The position numbers were made by a program, and so were the translations under genes. Shown in pieces: positions 6,418-14,711 of a stretch of DNA of 15,935 bases. The notes beneath the pieces are model-generated. The model was not told the origin of the DNA. It ran no database searches and saw only the letters and a program-made list of their open reading frames with translations. This DNA is from Planctomycetaceae bacterium (lineage in GTDB: Bacteria; Planctomycetota; Planctomycetia; Pirellulales; Pirellulaceae), in NCBI GenBank assembly GCA_003501565.1, contig DNPC01000123.1, forward strand, positions 1-15,935. Reading direction: 5' to 3'. How positions within the stretch are numbered: the stretch's first letter is position 1; every line of letters begins with the position of its first letter.

Positions 6418-7200
6418 ATGCGAGTAGTCATCCTTGAAGACGCAGCAGCGGTAAGTAACCGAGCGGCAGACATTTTTTGTCATACTTTGCGGAAACGACC
6501 CGATTGCGTCTTGGGGTTGGCTACCGGTGGAACACCCTTGAAGACCTACCAAGAGTTGGCGAGGCGGTATCAAAACGGCGAGGTCAGTTTTTCGGATGCG
6601 ACTAGTTTTAATCTCGATGAATATGTTGGACTGCCCGCAGGTCATCCTCAGTCGTACCGGCAGTTCATGCACGAACACCTGTTCTCGTGCACCGATTTCG
6701 ACGCCAGTCGTTGTCATTTGCCTGACGGTTCGGGCAACGATTTGAAGGGTGCATCGGAGCAATACGAATCAGCGATTCTGGCAGCGGGCGGAATCGACCT
6801 ACAGCTGCTGGGAATCGGATCGGACGGACATATTGCATTCAATGAGCCCGGTTCTTCGTTGGCAAGCCGTACGCGTGTGAAAGCACTGACACAACAGACG
6901 CGTCAAGACAATGCACGCTTCTTCCAATCGATAGACGAAGTTCCTCGTTTGTCGATCACGGTTGGGATCGGCACGATTCTGGATGCCAAGCATATTCTTC
7001 TGCTGGCCACCGGCGAGAAGAAAGCTTCCGCCGTTCGAGCTTTCGTCGAAGGACCCGTGACGAGCATGTTGCCAGCGTCCGCACTGCAGATGCACCGGCA
7101 CGTTACGGTGCTGGTTGATGAAGCGGCCGCTGCTTGGTTATCGCGAGCAGACTATTATCGTCAAGTGGAAGAAGTCCAGTCTGAACTGGAAGGCTCTTAA
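6418..7200 (+). CDS. nagB: glucosamine-6-phosphate deaminase
   Basis: A 260-residue cytoplasmic enzyme that converts glucosamine 6-phosphate to fructose 6-phosphate and ammonia, feeding amino sugars into glycolysis. The sequence carries the family signatures LGLATGGTP (32-40), FNLDEYVGL (64-72) and LGIGSDGHIAFNEPGSS (131-147). Asp67, Asp136, His138 and Glu143 correspond, with a constant offset of five, to E. coli Asp72, Asp141, His143 and Glu148, so the active site is complete. Length is normal. ATG 6418 starts at the conserved MRVVI; the ribosome site is weak (GAAGCAAG). The sulfatase gene follows after 47 bases on the same strand, which suggests an operon for sulfated amino-sugar use. The allosteric N-acetylglucosamine-6-phosphate site was not assessed residue by residue. 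No nagA or kinase is next to it. Confidence 0.97.
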   Translation: MRVVILEDAAAVSNRAADIFCHTLRKRPDCVLGLATGGTPLKTYQELARRYQNGEVSFSDATSFNLDEYVGLPAGHPQSYRQFMHEHLFSCTDFDASRCHLPDGSGNDLKGASEQYESAILAAGGIDLQLLGIGSDGHIAFNEPGSSLASRTRVKALTQQTRQDNARFFQSIDEVPRLSITVGIGTILDAKHILLLATGEKKASAVRAFVEGPVTSMLPASALQMHRHVTVLVDEAAAAWLSRADYYRQVEEVQSELEGS

Positions 7201-7247
7201 GCGGCCACCTACAGAATTTGAAAGTACAACTCCTAAGAGGTTAAATC

Positions 7248-8891
7248 ATGAAAACAATGTTTGAGCTGCTTTTAGTCGTAGCCTCAGTGACTTTTCTGCC
7301 CGGCTTGCAAGCCGATGCCCAAGGAGATTCCTCGGCGGCTGCGCACAGTTCCGCCAGCGCTGTCCAGCGGCCAAATATCGTATTCGTCTTCAGCGATGAC
7401 CATGCTCCGCATGCCATTGGTGCCTACGATGGTTTGTACAAAGGATTGAATCCAACGCCAAATATCGATCGCTTGGCCTCGCAAGGAATGCTCTTTCGCA
7501 ACAGTTTCTGTACCAACAGCATTTGCGGGCCTAGTCGCGCGGTCATCCTGACAGGAAAACACAGCCACAAGAATGGCTTCATGAACAACGGGAATCGTTT
7601 CAATCCGGACCAACAGACGTTCCCCAAGCTTTTGCAGGCGGCAGGCTATCAGACAGCCATGTTTGGAAAATGGCACCTGCAAAGCAATCCCCAAGGATTC
7701 GACACGTGGCGAATTCTGCCGGGACAAGGTGAATACTACAACCCAGTTCTGATCGATGCAGAAGGAAGACGACAGTACGAAGGATACTGCACAGACATCG
7801 TCACTGATTTCGCACTTGAGTGGCTGAAAGAGGGACGTGACAAAGATAAGCCGTTCATGCTGATGTGCCAACATAAAGCACCCCATCGGTGCTGGATGCC
7901 TCCGCTGCGATATTTAGATCTTTATGACGATGTTCAAATACCCGAGCCAGACACGCTGTTCGATGATTATGCCGACAACGCCTCTCCAGCTCGCAATCAA
8001 GAGATGGAGATTGATCGGCACATGCACTTGGTCTTTGACTTATTTATGGATCCTCCTGAAGGCTTTGATCCCAAAAAAGAGGTTGGGACTGACAAGTCAG
8101 CGTTTCGGAACATGCAAAAAATGACCCCGGAACAACTCGACCGCTGGCACGCCGCTTACGGGCCAAAAAACAAATCGTTTCGGGACGCAAACCTGTCTGG
8201 GAAAGAGCTAGTGCGGTGGAAGTACCAACGCTACATGAAGAACTACCTCCGATGCATCAAGAGCGTCGATGATAGTGTCGGTCAGCTAATGGATTACCTC
8301 GACGAAGCCGGGCTGGCTGAAAACACTGTCGTGATCTATTCGTCCGATCAAGGTTTCTACTTGGGTGATCACGGCTGGTATGACAAACGCTGGATGTACG
8401 AAGAATCACTCAAAATGCCGTTCGTCGTGAAATGGCCAGGTCAAGTTGTGGGTGGCTCGAAATCTGATGCGATGATTCAGAACCTCGATTACGCCGAAAC
8501 GTTCTTAGACATCGCTGGGGCGCAAATTCCGGGAGACATGCAAGGGAAGTCGCTCGTGCCGATCCTAAGCGGAGAGCAGCCAGAAGACTGGCGAACCAGC
8601 ATTTATTATCATTTCTACGAATACCCCAGTGTTCATCAGGTTGCTAGGCATAATGGTGTCCGGAATGAACGCTACAAACTGATCCACTTTTATCAGTTCG
8701 ATGAATGGGAGTTCTACGACTTGCAGGAAGATCCGGATGAGCTAACCAATCTCTATGGCAACAGCGACTATGCCGAGCAGATTGCCGAGCTGAAAACGGA
8801 GCTTCAACGTTTGATAACGCTCTACGACGACGATTCCGACCAGAGTAAGAAACCCGACGCTTGGCAGGCGAAGTATCGCAAAGTGCCATAG
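7248..8891 (+). CDS. exported sulfatase, N-acetylglucosamine-6-sulfatase-like
   Basis: A 547-residue type I sulfatase with an N-terminal signal peptide (hydrophobic 5-20, likely cleavage near ADAQ at 22-25), so periplasmic or secreted. It hydrolyses sulfate esters using a formylglycine made from Cys93 in the CxPSR motif CGPSR (93-97). The Ca-binding acids are in FSDDH (48-52) and SSDQG (365-369). LTGKHSHKNG (101-110), GKWHL (140-144) and HKAPH (209-213) supply active-site Lys and His residues. The C-terminal EFYDLQEDPDELTNLY (488-503) is the usual sulfatase tail subdomain. Motif wording such as NSFCTNSICGPSR and QQTFPKLLQAAGYQTA resembles bacterial GlcNAc-6-sulfatases; the exact substrate is inferred. 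AAGAGG lies 7 bases before the ATG. It follows nagB by 47 bases, which supports an amino-sugar substrate. Maturation needs a formylglycine-generating enzyme encoded elsewhere. Confidence 0.94.
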   Translation: MKTMFELLLVVASVTFLPGLQADAQGDSSAAAHSSASAVQRPNIVFVFSDDHAPHAIGAYDGLYKGLNPTPNIDRLASQGMLFRNSFCTNSICGPSRAVILTGKHSHKNGFMNNGNRFNPDQQTFPKLLQAAGYQTAMFGKWHLQSNPQGFDTWRILPGQGEYYNPVLIDAEGRRQYEGYCTDIVTDFALEWLKEGRDKDKPFMLMCQHKAPHRCWMPPLRYLDLYDDVQIPEPDTLFDDYADNASPARNQEMEIDRHMHLVFDLFMDPPEGFDPKKEVGTDKSAFRNMQKMTPEQLDRWHAAYGPKNKSFRDANLSGKELVRWKYQRYMKNYLRCIKSVDDSVGQLMDYLDEAGLAENTVVIYSSDQGFYLGDHGWYDKRWMYEESLKMPFVVKWPGQVVGGSKSDAMIQNLDYAETFLDIAGAQIPGDMQGKSLVPILSGEQPEDWRTSIYYHFYEYPSVHQVARHNGVRNERYKLIHFYQFDEWEFYDLQEDPDELTNLYGNSDYAEQIAELKTELQRLITLYDDDSDQSKKPDAWQAKYRKVP

Positions 8892-8899
8892 CAGTTAGT

Positions 8900-8958
8900 T
8901 GCCAAGAGACTTGTCCGTTTCATGATGGCTTAGTGGCGTCGCAATCAGGTTCTTGGCA
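8900..8958 (+). repeat. 8-bp inverted repeat after the sulfatase gene
   Basis: TGCCAAGA at 8900-8907 is inverted as TCTTGGCA at 8951-8958, starting 9 bases past the sulfatase stop. The 43-base loop is long for an intrinsic terminator and no T-run follows directly. It might mark the 3' end of the nagB-sulfatase transcript. Confidence 0.25.
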
Positions 8959-9017
8959 GCGTACTTGGAGCTTATTTCTTTAGTAGCGAATAACACCGAA
9001 CTGAAAACTCACTAGCA

Positions 9018-9602
9018 ATGATCATGTCCAAAAAGTTTGTTTGTCTTGGGATCTTCGCAAGTTGGCTGCTTCTTTCGACATTAGATTTATGCAGAAGCGA
9101 AAAACACGAGAAAACATCTGATTCAGATGTTATTCCTGTTTCCTGCCAAGGAGACTACAAGGTGCTCAGATTATTGTCTGTAAGAAGTCGTGATGAGAAC
9201 GACATTCCTGCTGCACACGACGAAACTAACTTTCGGATTTCGATCAGGGGATCGACAATTTCGCACGCGGACCCAAAGGGAAGATTGCTCCATCGGGACC
9301 AAGTAACACGGCTTGCCAACGGTCAACTACAAATCAGTGGCGTTTGCGAAATGCACTTTACAGATAGGCCACCTGAGAAGTTCCCGGTAGTGACGACCGA
9401 CATATCGTTGTCTTCCGTTTCAGACCAGGTAACAATATTGATCATTCGGTGGGATAGAGAGGCCAAGGCCTTAAATTCGGCTACTATTTACCCAAATGAT
9501 TTGTGTTGGATTCTTGAGAGAGTCACGGCTAAGGATAAGCGAGCTCATCCGGGCAATAATGGTCAGACAGCGAACAAAGAGCCTCGAGAAATAGAATCGT
9601 AG
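9018..9602 (+). CDS. small exported protein of unknown function
   Basis: I do not recognise this 194-residue protein. It begins with a basic stretch and a hydrophobic core (about 7-21) that reads as a signal peptide. A Cys at 25 near the end of the hydrophobic run might act in a lipoprotein-like context, but no clear lipobox is seen. The mature part mixes short beta-like stretches (FRISIRG at 72-78, VTILIIRWD at 138-146, DLCWILERV at 161-169) and ends in a polar, likely disordered tail. The arrangement vaguely recalls planctomycete secreted domains of the TIGR03067 type, but the match is too weak to call. ATG 9018 and ATG 9024 are both possible; neither has a good ribosome site. Base composition is clearly lower in GC than its neighbours: about 42-45% in the 60-base rows I counted by hand. 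It follows the sulfatase by 126 bases and may be an independent, acquired gene. Confidence 0.7.
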   Translation: MIMSKKFVCLGIFASWLLLSTLDLCRSEKHEKTSDSDVIPVSCQGDYKVLRLLSVRSRDENDIPAAHDETNFRISIRGSTISHADPKGRLLHRDQVTRLANGQLQISGVCEMHFTDRPPEKFPVVTTDISLSSVSDQVTILIIRWDREAKALNSATIYPNDLCWILERVTAKDKRAHPGNNGQTANKEPREIES

Positions 9603-9673
9603 GCAGGACAAAAGGTCGCTATTTCAGGTGCGCCGTCCGACAACGCCCAGATTGTGTGATACTTAATTCGTCG

Positions 9674-9699
9674 GATGCCGGCCTATCACCTTCGGCATC
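9674..9699. terminator. possible bidirectional hairpin between convergent genes
   Basis: GATGCCG at 9674-9680 pairs perfectly with CGGCATC at 9693-9699 around a 12-base loop. It sits in the 125-base gap between the convergent exported-protein gene and the isocitrate dehydrogenase gene, where a two-way terminator is expected. There is no T-run on either side, so the call is tentative. Confidence 0.3.
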
Positions 9700-9727
9700 G
9701 CAAACTGCTTCCGCAGGGACTGTAAGT

Positions 9728-11947
9728 TTAGCCCACGATGGTGTTCAGCGTCGGACTGGGGCGCATGGATGATGAGATCTTTTGGGCATCAGGAATGTAG
9801 TAGCCACCAATGTCGACTGCTTCGCCCTGAGCGGCGGTTAGTTCTTCAATGATGCGAGGCTCGGCCGTGTTGAGGGCTTCGGAAACCGATGTAAAGCCCT
9901 GCTTTAGTCGTTGGCTTTCGTCCTGGTCGGCGAGTGCATCGGCCCAGAATTTAGCCAGATAGAAGTGACTGCCTCGGTTATCGATTTCCATCACTTTTCG
10001 GGATGGAGATTTGTTTTCCTGCAGAAAACGGCTAGTTGCTTGATCAAGCGTCTTCGACAGAACACGGATCTCAATGCTGTCTGTCTTTTCTGCTAGGTCC
10101 TCTAGCGACACGGCAAGTGCCAGAAATTCCCCCAATGAGTCCCAGCGCAGGTGACCTTCTTCGACGAATTGCTGCACGTGTTTCGGAGCTGACCCCCCTG
10201 CTCCGGTTTCGAACAAACCGCCACCGGCCAGGAGAGGAACGATCGACAGCATTTTCGCACTTGTTCCAAGTTCTAGAATCGGAAATAGGTCGGTGAGATA
10301 GTCTCGTAGTACGTTTCCAGTAACGGAAATCGTATCCAATCCCTTTCGCGCTCGGTCACACGAAAACAACGTTGCTTCGACAGGCGCCATGATTTTGATC
10401 TCGAGGCCAGTCGTATCGTGGTCAGGGAGATAATCGTTGACTTTCTCGATTAAAGCGGCGTCGTGACTTCGGTCCGCATTTAACCAGAACACGGCCGGAG
10501 CACCGGTAGCGCGTGCGCGGCTGACTGCCAAACGAACCCAGTCACGAATCGGCGCGTCCTTCGTTTGACAGGCTCTCCAGATGTCCCCTGGCTCAACAGT
10601 ATGCTCGATCAGCGTTTCGCCTGACGAGTTTACGACACGAACCGTTCCTGCGGCCTGGATTTCGAACGTCTTGTCGTGCGAACCGTATTCTTCCGCCTTT
10701 TGGGCCATCAAGCCAACGTTGGATACACTGCCCATTGTTGTTGGATCGAAAGCACCATGTTGTTTGCAATTGTCTATGGTCGCCTGATAGACTCCGGCAT
10801 AGCTTCGGTCGGGAATGAGGGCTTTGGTATCATGCAGTTTTCCGTCAGCACCCCACATTTTGCCGCTTGACCGGATAGCAGCTGGCATTGAAGCATCGAT
10901 GATCACATCACTTGGCACGTGAAGGTTGGTTATTCCTTTATCCGAATCTACCATCGCGAGCCGTGGGCGATCCGAGTAGGCCGCATCTATGTCGGCCAAG
11001 ATCTCATCACGTTTGGCGGCTGGTAGCGACTCCAGTCTCGCAAGCAGTGTGCCTAGGCCGTTATTGGTTTTGTAACCAATTTCTTCGAGTGTGGCCGAGT
11101 GTTTGGCAAGAACGTCTTCGAAGTAGACACTCACTACATGTCCGAAGAGGATGGGATCGCTGACCTTCATCATGGTGGCCTTCAGGTGCAACGACAACAG
11201 TAGGTCTTGCTCCTTGGCATCGGCGATCTCGCGCCGCAAGTATTCACGAAGGGCTTTGCAGCTCATTCGGGATGCATCAAAGATTTCGCCGGCTTGAATG
11301 CCAATGTCACCGCGAAGTACAGTCTTCGTGCCATCAGCCGCGACATGCTCAATCGTGAACGAGTCGTCTTGAGCAGATACAACAGACTGTTCGCTGGAGA
11401 AGAAGTCGCCCTCGGTCATTGAGGCCACATGACTGCTCGAATCGCTTGACCACTCACCCATCGAGTGGGGATTGGCCTTTGCGTATTCTTTCACCGGAGT
11501 TGCCACCCGGCGATCTGAGTTCCCCTCTCGTAAGACTGGGTTAACAGCGCTTCCAAGAACTTTTGCGTACCGCGCTCGGACATCACGCTGTTCATCATCG
11601 GCGGGTTCTTGTGGGAAGTCCGGAACCGCGAACCCTTTTGACTGTAGCTCGGCGATTGCTTCTAGTAGCTGGGGGATTGAGGCGCTGATGTTTGGCAGTT
11701 TGATGATGTTTGCTTTTGGCGTCTTGGCCAGCTTACCGAGTTCGCTAAGCGAATCTTCAACTCGCTGTGACTCAGTTAGCGATTCAGGAAAATTGGCCAG
11801 GATACGTCCTGCCAACGAAATGTCCTTCGTCTCGACCGCAATTCCAGCTGCACCGACAAATCGCTTGACGATTGGCAGCCAAGAATAGGTGGCTAGCGCG
11901 GGAGCCTCATCGGTCAGCGTGTAGACGATCTTCGCGTTCTCGGTCAT
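9728..11947 (-). CDS. icd: monomeric NADP-dependent isocitrate dehydrogenase
   Basis: A 739-residue cytoplasmic enzyme of the monomeric IDH class, unrelated in length to the common 410-residue dimeric form. It oxidises isocitrate to 2-oxoglutarate and CO2 with NADP. Recognisable stretches include the N-terminal MTENAKIVYTLTDEAPALAT, the substrate loop LREGNSDRR (139-147), LKATMMKVSDP, DASMPAAIRSSGKMW, MGSVSNVGLMAQKAEEYGSHDKTF, FWLNADRSHDAAL, the NADP region IVPLLAGGGLFETGAGGSAPKH, and EEGHLRWDSLGEF. Length matches the family (about 740). The frame can start at a TTG at 11974, but ATG 11947 gives the family N-terminus exactly. It lies 161 bases downstream of aroB on the same strand; that gap contains no strong terminator, so readthrough from aroB is possible but a separate promoter is equally likely. 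Confidence 0.97.
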   Translation of the reverse strand: MTENAKIVYTLTDEAPALATYSWLPIVKRFVGAAGIAVETKDISLAGRILANFPESLTESQRVEDSLSELGKLAKTPKANIIKLPNISASIPQLLEAIAELQSKGFAVPDFPQEPADDEQRDVRARYAKVLGSAVNPVLREGNSDRRVATPVKEYAKANPHSMGEWSSDSSSHVASMTEGDFFSSEQSVVSAQDDSFTIEHVAADGTKTVLRGDIGIQAGEIFDASRMSCKALREYLRREIADAKEQDLLLSLHLKATMMKVSDPILFGHVVSVYFEDVLAKHSATLEEIGYKTNNGLGTLLARLESLPAAKRDEILADIDAAYSDRPRLAMVDSDKGITNLHVPSDVIIDASMPAAIRSSGKMWGADGKLHDTKALIPDRSYAGVYQATIDNCKQHGAFDPTTMGSVSNVGLMAQKAEEYGSHDKTFEIQAAGTVRVVNSSGETLIEHTVEPGDIWRACQTKDAPIRDWVRLAVSRARATGAPAVFWLNADRSHDAALIEKVNDYLPDHDTTGLEIKIMAPVEATLFSCDRARKGLDTISVTGNVLRDYLTDLFPILELGTSAKMLSIVPLLAGGGLFETGAGGSAPKHVQQFVEEGHLRWDSLGEFLALAVSLEDLAEKTDSIEIRVLSKTLDQATSRFLQENKSPSRKVMEIDNRGSHFYLAKFWADALADQDESQRLKQGFTSVSEALNTAEPRIIEELTAAQGEAVDIGGYYIPDAQKISSSMRPSPTLNTIVG

Positions 11948-12108
11948 CTGTGTCTCAAATCGCTTGGTTTTCAACTGAGTTTGGGGTAGGAAGGCGAAAT
12001 CGTTGCCTTTGATAGGGCCTACAGGCTATCACTAGAGGCACCGATCGACAATCGCCGCAGCAAGATAGCGTGGGAAGATTGACAGCTTGGGCAGATTGTC
12101 AGGTTCGA

Positions 12109-13227
12109 TTAGCTGCTGCAGGCGGCAATTGCATCGAGTACGTGAGCTTTTTCGACGCCAGCGACGAGCTCGACGTGCCCGATTCTACTGGGGAGCACAA
12201 AGTGCAACGATCCATGCTGCATTTTCTTGTCGTGTTGCATTTTTTCCCATAGCACTTGCGCGTCATAACCATCGGCACAAATCGGTAGCGAGAGACCGCG
12301 GAGCAGGTCGCGTTGGCGGCGACAAAACGCCTCGTCGACTCGGCCAAGGAGACGGGCAAGTTCTGCAGCCATGTTCATTCCAATTGACACTGCTTCGCCG
12401 TGCAACAGAGTACCGTAGCCAGCCTCGGCCTCGATGGCGTGACCAAAAGTATGCCCATAGTTGAGGATAGCCCGCCGTCCGGAGGTTTCTCGTTCATCTT
12501 CCTCGACGACTTCGGCTTTGCACAAACAGGACTTCGCGACCAAGTGATTGATCGTCCCGATATCCTTGTTCCTTGCCGACTCAACATTCTCTTCAAGATA
12601 CGAGAACAAATCGGGTGCCATAATCACGCCGTACTTTGCGACCTCTGCCAGGCCCGATGCGTATTCGCGCTGCGGCAGGGTGCTGAGTGTGAGAGGGTCA
12701 ATCATGACCAGCCGAGGTTGCCAGAACGCCCCAACGATATTCTTGGTCCCGGGAAGGTTGATTCCCGTCTTTCCGCCAACGCTTGAATCGACCTGGCTGA
12801 GAAGCGTGGTTGGGATTTGAATAAGGGGGATACCTCTGGCGAACGATGCGGCTGCGAATCCCGCCAAGTCGCCCACCACGCCACCGCCGATTGCAACGAC
12901 AATCGATCCGCGATCAGTAAAGTCGGCCAACATATCGGTCCATAGCCGCTCTACTTGCTGCACCGATTTACTAGTTTCTCCGCTGGGAACCGTGATACGC
13001 GTCAAACGGAAGTTGGCAGCTTCCAAGCTATTGGCTACGCCTGCTACTAACCCGCCCAGTGCCGAATCACTGATTACAACCGCATGCTTTGCTTTGGGCA
13101 GTGTATCGCGAATCAACGGGCCAGCGGATTGGGTCAGACCTTCGTTGATCAAGATCGGGTAAGGGCGATCTGCTAATTCAACGTCCAGTCGGTGTCCTGA
13201 ACTAGGATTTGATGTCAACTTTGCCAT
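12109..13227 (-). CDS. aroB: 3-dehydroquinate synthase
   Basis: A 372-residue cytoplasmic enzyme, second step of the shikimate pathway. It converts DAHP to 3-dehydroquinate using NAD and a divalent metal, usually zinc. The NAD-binding GGGVVGDLAGFAAASFARG (114-132) and the IPTTLLSQVDSSVGGKTG block (138-155, Lys153) are intact. The metal ligands are Glu195 in GLAEVAKYG, His259 in NYGHTFGH and His276 in LLHGEA. Length is typical. ATG 13227 is preceded by no clear Shine-Dalgarno sequence but is the only reasonable start for the family N-terminus. The gene is divergent from thrE, with about 220 bases between, and is followed on the same strand by the isocitrate dehydrogenase gene. No other aro gene is in the window, as is common where shikimate genes are scattered. 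Confidence 0.97.
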   Translation of the reverse strand: MAKLTSNPSSGHRLDVELADRPYPILINEGLTQSAGPLIRDTLPKAKHAVVISDSALGGLVAGVANSLEAANFRLTRITVPSGETSKSVQQVERLWTDMLADFTDRGSIVVAIGGGVVGDLAGFAAASFARGIPLIQIPTTLLSQVDSSVGGKTGINLPGTKNIVGAFWQPRLVMIDPLTLSTLPQREYASGLAEVAKYGVIMAPDLFSYLEENVESARNKDIGTINHLVAKSCLCKAEVVEEDERETSGRRAILNYGHTFGHAIEAEAGYGTLLHGEAVSIGMNMAAELARLLGRVDEAFCRRQRDLLRGLSLPICADGYDAQVLWEKMQHDKKMQHGSLHFVLPSRIGHVELVAGVEKAHVLDAIAACSS

Positions 13228-13289
13228 TGCAACTAGTTTTATCAGTGGTACAAGGATGCGGGCTAATTTTGGCTGCCAGTGACGCGAAC

Positions 13290-13304
13290 CCTGCCACAGG
13301 CAGG
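13290..13304. repeat. tight GC hairpin upstream of aroB
   Basis: CCTGCC-ACA-GGCAGG forms a perfect 6-bp stem with a 3-base loop, 63 bases before the aroB start on the minus strand. It could lie in the aroB 5' leader; no T-run follows on either strand, so it is not a typical terminator. Confidence 0.25.
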
Positions 13305-13411
13305 CTGGGACTCAACTTGGGCATTTCCTTAGTTGGATTGTAAGACGTTTCAGCGATTGCAGTAGGGTTGTTCAGCATCGCAGTCGACAAAACGATCCGG
13401 AGGTTGCCAGC

Positions 13412-13454
13412 CGAAGGCGGTGAGGCGGAAGGTGGAGAGACGGAAGATGGGAAG
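13412..13454 (+). repeat. purine-rich imperfect tandem repeat, three units of 14-15 bases
   Basis: Three units follow each other: CGAAGGCGGTGAGG (13412-13425), CGGAAGGTGGAGAGA (13426-13440) and CGGAAGATGGGAAG (13441-13454). They share the core CGGAAG-TGG. The thrE start codon lies in the third unit, and the second unit doubles as its ribosome site. Read on the minus strand, such tracts give repetitive Phe-Arg-Leu peptides, a pattern I recall from junk-like repeats in several planctomycete genomes; that recollection is not checked. Confidence 0.55.
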
Positions 13455-14685
13455 TGACAATACGACAGCTTCAAGCAAGGAAGAGACGCGCCGCAAGCAT
13501 GAATTCCTTATCAAGGTCGGTTTGAATCTACATCGTTTTGGCACCCCCTCACATCGTCTGGAACGGGTGATGACAGAGGTCGCTGCTCTCTTGGAGGTCG
13601 AGGGGACATTTCTCTACACTCCTACGGCGCTGGTGATGGCGATGGGCAGTAAGTCGGACGAAGTGACTTATCTGCGTCGCGTTGATTCCGGTGCAGTGGA
13701 CGTTGATAAACTGATCCGTTTTGATGAAACGCTAGAGCACTTAGAAGCATCTGAGATCACGTTGGAAGAGGCGTCGCAAGCGTTTGACGCGATTGCAGAC
13801 GCACCACCGGTGTACCCTTCGTGGGTGACGATGCTTGCCTGTTGCGTGAGCTGCGCCGCTGTCGCCGCGCTTTTTGGTGGCGGGCTGTACGAGGTGATGT
13901 TATCAGCCGCAATTGGCCTGTTGGTCAGTTTCGTAGAGATAGCACACCGGCGGTGGAACTTGGAAAGAGGCATTCTTGAGCCATTAGCCGGGTTAGTTGC
14001 GTCGTTGGCCGCGTTGGCGACGGCGAATTTCATCGTACCGATCGACGATCGCCTGGCGACTTTGGCCGGGTTGATCATCTTGATCCCGGGGCTGGGCATC
14101 ACGATTGGCCTGACTGAACTGGCCGTTGGTCACCTATCGGCTGGCGTGGCGCGACTGGCGGGTGCATGCGTGTCGTTGCTTACACTCACGATTGGCGTTG
14201 CGATTGGTTGGCGAGTCGCTGCAGCGGCATGGCGCGATATTCCAGACACCCCGACTTGGCCGATCGACGCTGGGTGGCAATGGCTGGCGATGGTAGTTGC
14301 CCCGATGACGTTCGCCGTAGTCTTTCGCGCCCGTTGGGCACAGTGGCCCGTGATCGTTGGAGTAACCGTGTGCGGATTCTTGGCCAGTAGATTTGCTGGT
14401 AGTCAGTTCGGATCGGAAGTGGGCGCGTTTTTCGGAGCGTTGGCCGTCGGCATTACGAGCAATATCTACGCCCGAGTGCGTAACCGCCCTGCCCTGGTCC
14501 CGCTTACGCCAGGATTGATCGTGTTGGTTCCAGGTTCGGTGGGTTTTCGGTCACTGACTGCATTTGTAGACCACGAAACGATCGTTGGAATCGACTCGGC
14601 GTTCACGATGTTGATCGTCGCTGCCGCATTGGTTGGTGGGATTTTAGCGGCCAACGCGTTGGTTCCACCGAAGCGAGTTTTATAG
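13447..14685 (+). CDS. thrE: ThrE-type threonine/serine exporter
   Basis: A 412-residue inner-membrane protein of the ThrE family, with both parts in one chain: an N-terminal DUF1212 half and a C-terminal DUF3815 half. Characterised members export threonine and serine, probably driven by the proton gradient. Residues 18-120 are the soluble cytoplasmic part, with FGTPSHRLERVMTEVAALL (31-49). About nine or ten membrane segments follow from 125 to 405. Each half carries the family loop: LIPGLGITIGLTEL (212-225) and LTPGLIVLVPGSVGFRSL (353-370). ATG 13447 is chosen because GGTGGAG lies 9 bases upstream; a GTG at 13420 would add nine Arg/Lys-rich residues encoded by the tandem repeat and is less likely. 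Substrate is inferred from the family. It converges on the SecA-like gene with 28 bases between stops. Confidence 0.9.
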   Translation: MGSDNTTASSKEETRRKHEFLIKVGLNLHRFGTPSHRLERVMTEVAALLEVEGTFLYTPTALVMAMGSKSDEVTYLRRVDSGAVDVDKLIRFDETLEHLEASEITLEEASQAFDAIADAPPVYPSWVTMLACCVSCAAVAALFGGGLYEVMLSAAIGLLVSFVEIAHRRWNLERGILEPLAGLVASLAALATANFIVPIDDRLATLAGLIILIPGLGITIGLTELAVGHLSAGVARLAGACVSLLTLTIGVAIGWRVAAAAWRDIPDTPTWPIDAGWQWLAMVVAPMTFAVVFRARWAQWPVIVGVTVCGFLASRFAGSQFGSEVGAFFGALAVGITSNIYARVRNRPALVPLTPGLIVLVPGSVGFRSLTAFVDHETIVGIDSAFTMLIVAAALVGGILAANALVPPKRVL

Positions 14686-14694
14686 AGTGAGTTA

Positions 14695-14711
14695 GCGACG
14701 AACGTCGTCGC
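14695..14711. terminator. strong hairpin between convergent thrE and secA-like genes
   Basis: GCGACGA-ACG-TCGTCGC is a perfect 7-bp GC-rich stem with a 3-base loop. It fills most of the 28-base gap between the thrE stop and the SecA-like stop, the usual place of a shared two-way terminator. Neither side has a good T-run, so function as a terminator is likely but not certain. Confidence 0.45.

Noticed and set aside
6004..6762. 252-codon open frame on the minus strand across the thiL start, the gap and the nagB start
   Set aside because: It overlaps two clearly conserved genes in other frames, has an Arg-rich composition without domain features, and is a shadow of those genes.
7284..7886. 200-codon frame on the minus strand inside the sulfatase gene
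   Set aside because: It is antisense to the signal peptide and catalytic core of the sulfatase. Length alone is not evidence at this GC content.
13202..13446. Possible small RNA or riboswitch upstream of aroB and thrE
   Set aside because: Only one 6-bp hairpin and the purine repeat were found. No known riboswitch core was recognised.
13202..13474. 90-codon frame on the minus strand overlapping the aroB start
   Set aside because: Its first part is translated purine-repeat sequence, it overlaps aroB, and it has no ribosome site or family features.
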